NCBI GenBank assembly: GCA_015698045.1
Contig: BLAL01000040.1
Span: 102,501-166,500 of the forward strand
DNA: 64,000 bases
DNA from: Rhizophagus clarus
Lineage: Eukaryota > Glomeromycota > Glomeromycetes > Glomerales > Glomeraceae
Direction: 5' to 3'
Shown here: positions 56,880-64,000 of the stretch, one piece after another
Layout: the number at the start of each line of letters is the position of its first letter
Position numbering within the stretch: position 1 is the stretch's first letter
The notes under the pieces: model-generated
The model's input: the letters and a program-made list of their open reading frames with translations, nothing else
What the model was told of the DNA's origin: nothing
Database searches by the model: none
Program-made: the position numbers and the translations under genes

Positions 56880-59077
56880 ATCGCAGAATTAAATCAAAGA
56901 TGGAATTAATTTCAAAATATAATTCTTAACAGTGCTAAAAAGAACATCAAAAATCGATTATTCAAAAAACCTGCCAGGCGTCACCATCCTGTACGAGACT
57001 CACAACTACATCATGACATAACAACACTCAAAGGAATGATTACAAAATCCAAGAACAGCAATCTAGATTTTGACGACCGTTCTACTAATGGAATAAATAG
57101 AATCATAGAATTCATCACACGAAAATATACTCATCATGATGGATCTATCAATGATAATCGTACAGAACTAACTACTATTATGTCTCGACATAACATTGCA
57201 TATACTAATAATAACATCAGAAACAAACCTTCAGACTTCCTGCACAAATTACAATCTACTTTGGCTACTCTCGAAGCGAAATTTTATCATGAATATTACA
57301 AATATCACAAATGGCTTATTAAATCTTTTGTAGACGAACGTAACGACAACTACAAAAATGATAAAAAGAAGATGATTAATTCTATTACTGAAAAACACAT
57401 CAAATCGATTACAATAGACAAAGTATATTGTAATGACAATGCTGAAGATATACTATACACAGACGTACAGGATGTTCAAGAACAAACTAATTTACACTTT
57501 CAACGAGTAGCTGGCGCTATCAACACTGAGAAAAATATGAATGATCACCCTGATTGGATTCAACAATATACCCCTCAAGATCATATTAATGACACCATAT
57601 ATACTGACCTTCTTATCTATCCGTCACTCGAGGATTGGATAGAAATTATTAACAATCTATCTAACGACAAGGCATCTGGGCCTTCAGGAATCTCGTATGA
57701 AATATTGAAACACCTCAATAAAATTAATCAATCAGTTTTTCATGCTTTTATTTGTGTATGCATAGATTTAGGAACCATACCTGATGCATAGAAAAAGGCT
57801 ACAATTTACCCGATACCCAAACCTAAACCTTTCTTCGCGAGCTTGACAAATACTCATCTGATCACGTTATTAGAAACTCCTTGCAAAGCTTTTATTAGTT
57901 TACTCTAAACGCCGTGATAAAACAACACAATGTTCTCAGAGGTCATCAATTTGCGGCTTTACCTGGTAATTTCACATTCGAACCCCTGAGAATAATTAAC
58001 GAAATATTACAAGATGCCAATGAATCAAACAACGAATTATGGCTTCTCTTACAAGATCTTGGGAAAGCATATGATAGGATCAACATATTTATGTTAGAAA
58101 AGGCGATGAATAGACTAAACATTCCTTCTTCATTTACAAGAATTATCACATCCCTTTTCAAAAACTGAACCAATCAAGTGATAACAGCTTACGGTTTAAC
58201 AGACCTCTATGAAGTTATTATTGGCATCGATTAAGGGAAGGTAATTTCACCGTTGTTATGGTGCATTTACTATAACCCTCTTCTATGCGTAGTAGAATCA
58301 AGGAAGTTAGGATATACGATCAAAGCTCCTTTGATCAATCTTAACAATAACCCTGAAGATGATTCCAACCAAGTTGATGAATCTTTAACGATATCATCCA
58401 TAGCATTTATAGACGATACTCAATGGTTAGCTCCCAATAAATTAAACTTGGAATCAATTCTAAAAATAACGGATTCCTTTTATCGACTTATGGATATACA
58501 AGTCAACAAAGAGAAATCCTCACTTTTACTTAGAAAAAAATGTCTTGATAAATCCAAATTAAGATCACACAATCCGATACAGTTGGATTTTGGATTTGAC
58601 ACCATTACTATAACTCCTACCTTTCCTTTCAAATCTATTCGTATACTAGGCATTTATTTTGACGAACAAAACACGTACAAGTCAACTCTCAATCGAATTA
58701 AGAACGAACTCTTCGAATTAAAAGCTAAATTTGCGAAGAAATGCATTACTGATAAACACATGATTTATATTTTTAATCATGTATTAATACCTCGTATCAA
58801 ATTTTGGACGCAACTTAAAATTTTGCCTTCAAATTTCATGGAACAAATCATGCATTCTTTTTTTAATACTTTTAAAAAGAAATTGAAATTATCTGTATCT
58901 ACGCCGGATGCTATATTTAATGAACAATTATATAATTTTCGCAAAATTCAAGATAACCAGATGCAAGCAAAGGTTACTAATATCCTCTTACAACTTAATG
59001 ATCAACCTTTATTGGGTCAGATCACTCACTTACGACTTAATATAATGAATGGTTACCCACTTCTTTATTACAAATAA
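56880..59077 (+). pseudogene. LINE reverse transcriptase domain, broken
   Basis: RT motifs appear in order: NNLSNDKASGPSGISYEILK (motif 0-1), KATIYPIPKP after a stop (motif 2), ELWLLLQDLGKAYDRINIFM (motif A), GKVISPLLWCIYYNPLL (motif B, with weak upstream sequence), SIAFIDDTQWLA (motif C; IDD in place of ADD), DIQVNKEKSSLL (motif D) and IRILGIYFD (motif E). Stops at about 57789, 57907, 58166 and 58231 break it. The FIDD catalytic pair is preserved. Confidence 0.85.
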
Positions 59078-59329
59078 TTCCTCCACATATTATTAAAAAA
59101 TATAGAAATAATTTTTTGATTTCTTCTTTAATTTTATTATTTTTTTTAAATATTAACTTTTATAATAATGATAGTTTTAATAATTTATTTTCTTATAATA
59201 TTTCTCTTTACAATTTATTATTAGAAAATTATTATCGATACTCTTCATTTTTTCAAAAACATCACATTTTATTCTTAGAACAGATTTTGGATGACCAAGG
59301 TTACCATCTCTCTAAATGAGATATCCGTG

Positions 59330-61403
59330 CCAAATTTAACTTAGCATCTCATGTCGCCTTAAAATGGTATAATAGTTTAATCAATAACTTAAACAACACT
59401 GAAGCATTAAGACTACTTAATCAAGCTTATGGTCAACAATTTGATTCGGCTTCTCTTAAGTTCAATCAATTCAGCATTGAATCTGAACATATCAGAAAAG
59501 GAAAAAAGCACTCTGCTAAACCCATTCTACTTAATGCTGATAATAGAAGTAATCCTTTTATTAGAACCCCAGTAAAATGAACTAATTTTAATGATGTTAT
59601 TTTTGATTTAGAACACTATAACATTAATTCTCACATTGGTAATCACATGGAGATACAACGATGTGAAGGATGTGATGATACTACTTCCTTTTTTTTCCCA
59701 AGTAGACCACACCGTCACCAACAACCAGCGTCATATTGCAACATTAACGTTTCATTTAACAACACTGCAATCTTATACACTGGAACAACATCAAAAGGGT
59801 CAAATTCTCGTATTATTCTGGTAAATCTGGATACTTACAACAATGTTTTATCCACAATTCTGATGCAACAACAGAATATACAATCACAATCAATTGATTA
59901 GTTCATTGGAGATGACCTTTTCTCCAGTTCATTAGCTCTTACTAATAACAACAATTCCCTTTCTTCAGATCCTTTCTTTCACAATTTTGAATTAAATGCT
60001 AAATCTGAAGAACTTTTCGTCATTCAAAATCATTTGAAAACATACTCAAGTCTTACTTTCTATATGAATGGTTCATTAATTAATGTCAACACCTCTTTTG
60101 TCTCGATGACTGCAGGATTTCTTGTGATTTCAGACTCGAATACCATCACTCATTCTTTTACAACTACTCTCGAGAATTGGCCTTCATCCTTAAAGGCCAA
60201 AATCAGTGCAATATTATACTCATTAATTATCTCTCCCCGTAATTATTATATAGATATATTTACTGATAGCTAAAATGCCATTAACATGATAGAAAAATTA
60301 TCACATCGGCGCTTTCTCACTCTTAGAGATTTTTTCAAATTTCCCAATAACAACGTTATATGGAATAATATTCACCACTTAATTCATTTTAAGAATCTTT
60401 CTATCCATTTCAAAAAAGTTAAGACACATACGGACAACGCTTTTAATAATCACATTGACCTTTTATGTAAACAAGCACACTCTGATTCATCGCTGATGCT
60501 CATTATCAAAGATAATTTTTTCAATAATTTAATTTACCTTCCCTGTTGGGATAACTTCTTGATCGAACGATGTCTTCAAACCTTCATCAAATATTATAAC
60601 GATTGTGACAATTTCCTCACTTTTCTTTCCTTATCTCAAAATAGAAAATATGTCGATATAGTAGATTGGAAACTCACCTTCAATGTTTTTAACAACAATG
60701 GGGATATCTCGTCAACTGACTTTAATCAACATAAGAAAAAACTTTTCAAATACAATATGTTAGCAGAACAACTTCCGGTTTTAGAAAAAACCAAAAGCAA
60801 TTTTATTCTGTGTACGATAACGCGATGTGTTTACTTTGCTACGAAGAATTCGAAACTTTTTCACATATATGGAATTGCTCATATCACAACAACTTTATCT
60901 TACGAACTTATAATAAATTCAAGAATTATATTTTGGATTTTATTCTCATCCAACAACCTAATATAGACATCATTAATTTATCTGTGAAATTCGATGCCTT
61001 AGGTTTTTACACCAACTTACAATCCTGTCTGTTAGATCAATTTACTTTCATAGATATTCTTAAGGGTTTCGTCCCTTTTGTTCTATGTGACTTTCTTAAC
61101 TCTCACTTATCACATTCGCAATTGATTGAGTTAATCCTTCGCACTTATGATAATATTTATGATGATTGCGCTCTTTTATGGCAAGATCGATGTACTGGTT
61201 TCTCTATATCTGAAGAAGTCTTGGGCTTTACTAGGCGTATTAAGCGATTTTATCGTTATAAGTCTAAATATAATATAAATCATAATTTTTCTTTTTTTTT
61301 GTTTAATTTAGATTCTTTTTTTATTAATTTGTTTGATTTTATTTCTTCTTTTATTAGAAATAATATTAAATACATAGATTATTATACTTATAGGGTTACG
61401 TAA
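59330..61403 (+). pseudogene. LINE RNase H and zinc-knuckle C-terminus, broken
   Basis: The pieces shift frames. SLTFYMNGSLIN ... MTAGFLVI has Asn where the first catalytic Asp is expected. SSLKAKISAIL has Lys at the expected Glu. YYIDIFTDS keeps the third acid. VKTHTDNAFNNHIDLLCKQA is the C-terminal segment. CLLCYEEFETFSHIWNC (60831-60881) is the CCHC-like knuckle, then LCDFLNSHLSHSQLIELI and a basic tail. The RNase H active site is therefore lost by substitutions as well as stops. The architecture matches the fragment at 3.2-6.8 kb. Confidence 0.78.
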
Positions 61404-61755
61404 TAGTTTGAACTAATTTCCACTAGTATAATATACTTTAGCTTTTAGCTACTAAGTAAAAATATATTTTGGTTTTTTTTTCTTTTTTGGGATGGTTATC
61501 ATGTTTCGAGGGTATTCGTGGGGGATGGATCATTACAGTTTTCTGCCCTAAGTGAAACCTGGGAATTAGTTCCAGCAGGGTCTCTCAGTTTTAATCGGGT
61601 GTTAGTATCATAGTATAGTATAATTGTTTCTTAATTTCATTTTGATTCATGTTACATGTACATTTACTACAGACTTACCTTTGGGTATTTGATGTAATCT
61701 CATGTATTTTACATTATTTTGTCAATAAAACATAAAACATAATAAAGATAATACA

Positions 61756-62019
61756 TCATCTATAATAATATCTGAAAGTATATTCTAATCCTGTTATTTT
61801 TAATTTTTAAAATATCTGGAAATTTAGTAGAATTGATTCTAGCTGTACTATAGGCATCGATATTATTATTTCTTAAAAAATTAAATAAATTTATATGGTC
61901 CAGTATAAAAACATTTGTACCTTAAACAAAATACCAATAAAAAAAATTTTATTATGTAATTTTTTTTTTTATTTAAATAATAACAGTACATATTGGGAAA
62001 GATTATATATAAATATTAG
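61756..62019. other. AT-rich spacer
   Basis: No gene or repeat recognised between the LINE duplication and the mariner-like remnant. Confidence 0.5.
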
Positions 62020-63415
62020 ATCAAGATTATGCATCTTCATCAGAATTACTATATTCATCAAATTCGTCATCAATTAATTGTGTGTCTTCGTCAGATTCAA
62101 AATATTTTTTAGTATTTTTAAGTACTCTTCTTTAAAGTCCAAGAATAACCTGTAAAGTAATTTTTTTTAAACGCTTCTAGAAGTGTATTTCTAACAGATA
62201 AAAGATTTAAATGCGATCCTAAACATGCAACTTTACTCTTAACAACTACCCAAATACCTTTAATAGGCTGCAATTCACAATGATATAGAGGAGTAAAAGA
62301 TCATGTTCATATTGTTCTGTAATTTTTATACAAGAAAATTGCACCTTTTCCTTATTCTTTCAAACTAGTTCTAGAAATTCTGGCCTTTTTAAATCATTAA
62401 AAATAGTAATGTCATGTATATTTAACCAGTCAATTAAATCCTGTTTTTTCGCACTTGAAGTTGGAATGTTTTTAATATACTATTTGTGATAACTTTCCAT
62501 ATGAATGTTCACAGGTCCATAATTTTCATGAAGTGTCTTATACAGAGTTGAAAAAAGGTCTTCAAAAATATCAGCATTAAAATTTCCATGGTAGTCAACT
62601 TGGTTAGAAACAATGTTGGCATCTTTAACAAAATCTAGTATGTCATTTCACTCCTCAGCATTATTTTTTTTTCTTTCACAGCCTCTTAGAGGTTTAATAG
62701 TTGAGTTCTAAATATGAATAAAGTTAGGAATTAGTTCACTATATAATTTGTTAGAAGATTATTCCTAAATACAACAATTGCTTCAAAAATTACTAATAAA
62801 GGACTATGTCTGGACGTTAGAACAATATCTTGATGAGGAACTCAAGTATTACGAGAAGTTTGATGTAAATGATAATATGACTTATCAAGAAATACTTCAG
62901 TATGTCATAAGACATCATTCTTGCCTTCAAAATTAGCAAACTGAAAGCAGAGATAATGACAACAGAATGCAACATTATTAGGTGATTCATGAAAAATATT
63001 TTGATGTTCACCTTGATCATAATAATAACCCAAGCAGTGTAATATTTGAAGAAGCTTCCATTTAAAAACTCATATCCATTTTCAGTGAGAAATTGCAGCA
63101 AGATAGGTATGGTAAATTGTTCAGCTTTTTTATTTGCATCCAAAATTTTTGTACACAAAAGTTCTAAAATATTTTCATCAGATTCTGATTTAGGCATTCT
63201 GAGAGACTTGTGCAGTGTAAAAATATTGTCATCATACCTGTTCCAGTCTGATATTATGCTCCCAACTGTACCCTCAGCTACCTCCAATACCTCAGCAATC
63301 CGCTTGCATAATATGAGCTTTTGATTACTTCTTTTGTGAAGTTATTCTTTAAAAAGTAATTGTAAACATTCATTATTATCAATTTTTTGTTGTCCATTAA
63401 TGGTGTACTGCTTCG
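62020..63415 (-). pseudogene. Tc1/mariner-like DDE transposase, heavily frameshifted
   Basis: The minus strand begins with a helix-turn-helix-like CKRIAEVLEVAEGTVGSIIS (63305-63245), then NKKAEQFTIPILLQFLTENG. In shifting frames come FHESPNNVAFCCHYL, EVFLDKSYYHLHQTSRNTWV (first catalytic Asp region), SPLLVIFEAI, then, near 62600-62450, NADIFEDLF.TL.....YGP and IHMESYHKQYIKNIP (second catalytic region), ending near 62020. The order of motifs fits a Tc1/IS630-type transposase family. Several frameshifts and stops; no clear inverted repeats seen. It would cut and paste at TA sites. Confidence 0.65.
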
Positions 63416-64000
63416 TTTCAAGGAAGAATAACTTATGGTAAATTAAAATTTTTTTTGGAAAATATGTGTTCAGATATGTTCTAATATATATTAAATTTTC
63501 AGCCTACTTTATTTAGGTCATATGATATTTATCTTGGCATAAATCATTTTCATTTTTGTTAAGGTACAAATATTTTTGCACTAGATCATATTTGAAAAAA
63601 AATTGTTTATATAAATATTAAAAAAAAGTTTTTTTAGTAATTGTTTCATTAGCATCAGGAAATTTTATAATGTGAAAAATTTTCCAAGTTTACGATTTTG
63701 TAAGTTTACGAATGTTTATGATGTAATCAAAAAATTTCAAAATAAAACGTAAGTTTACAATTTTGTTAGATTTACATAATATTATAATCAAAATATTACA
63801 TAAGTTTTCAATATCGTAAGATCTATGTAATATATGGTCAAAATATTTCAAGAATTTACAGTCTCGTAAACTTATGTGATATTATAGTCAAAATATTTTG
63901 AGAATTTATGATCTCATAAATTTACACTGGTCAAAATTGATGCTATCGGGTACATATCGGGTTCATATCGGCTACCCAATATGTACCTGATATGTGTGAA
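63416..64000. repeat. Degenerate ~70-bp repeats at right edge
   Basis: The phrases TAAGTTTACGAxTTTGTAA, GTxATATTATAATCAAAATATT and AATTTACxGTCTCGTAAACTT recur roughly every 70 bp from 63690 to 63930, followed by GGGTACATATCGGGTTCATA + TCGGCTACCCAATATGTACC with small dyads (GGGTACATAT...ATATGTACC). Probably the inner part of another repeat element that runs past the window. Confidence 0.5.

Larger units (their letters stand above)
55929..61738 (+). mobile_element. LINE (non-LTR) element with 17-bp TSD
   Basis: Flanked by identical ATAATAAAGATAATACA at 55912-55928 and 61739-61755. It begins with an A-run and enters the endonuclease domain within 30 bp without an ATG, so it is slightly 5'-truncated or lost its first exon. 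Then RT, RNase H and a zinc knuckle, a ~330-bp 3' UTR, and a tail of CAATAAAACATAAAACATA repeats. The intact duplication says recent; the many internal stops say the copied RNA or later decay left it dead. Confidence 0.9.

Overview
The window looks like nuclear DNA of an AT-rich, transposon-laden fungus. An arbuscular mycorrhizal fungus (Glomeromycotina, Rhizophagus-like) is my best inference. The supporting signs are: the 5' end of a eukaryotic 18S rRNA gene at the left edge, with no second rDNA unit in view; short GT-AG introns in an AT-rich methyltransferase gene; CT-rich promoter sequence; and several transposon families of a type I associate with that lineage. Species identity was not tested.

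Layout. 1-220 is the 18S 5' end (minus strand), followed by spacer. 2811-6798 is a 5'-truncated LINE with a nested hAT element. 9098-10225 is the only ordinary-looking host gene, a three-exon SAM-dependent methyltransferase. 11843-12114 and 12695-13202 are two MITEs; the second is a hAT-type element with a perfect 8-bp target duplication. 15000-16660 is tandem-repeat DNA.

16662-39650 is the centrepiece: a 23-kb Polinton/Maverick-like element with ~535-bp terminal inverted repeats and a CCAGCG duplication. It carries a D5-like SF3 helicase, a protein-primed family B DNA polymerase with a possible OTU-like N-terminal domain, an A32/FtsK-type packaging ATPase, a DDE integrase with chromodomain and a YCxKC zinc-ribbon protein. 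No jelly-roll capsid or adenovirus-type protease is recognisable. In their place sit a coiled-coil protein, a retrotransposon-like Gag and a retropepsin-like protein in the -1 frame, plus a second small Gag-like gene. Several genes have in-frame stops, while the ATPase and others are intact.

The Polinton is itself invaded by a 715-bp MITE (in the helicase gene) and by two inverted copies of one non-autonomous CACTA-like element (27813-32348 and 33203-36974). Each copy splits a Polinton gene and is flanked by a perfect 3-bp duplication; conceptual removal restores both reading frames. A 9.8-kb CACTA/tnp2 element at 45590-55367, also with a perfect 3-bp duplication, has the same 13-bp terminus (CACAGGTCGAATG). 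It encodes a decayed tnp2 transposase and, divergently, a six-exon SR-rich protein, so it is a plausible source of mobilising activity for the two copies.

55929-61738 is a LINE (endonuclease, RT, RNase H, zinc knuckle) with a 17-bp target duplication. 62020-63415 is a broken Tc1/mariner-like transposase. Stretches between these are AT-rich, repeat-bearing and without recognisable genes.
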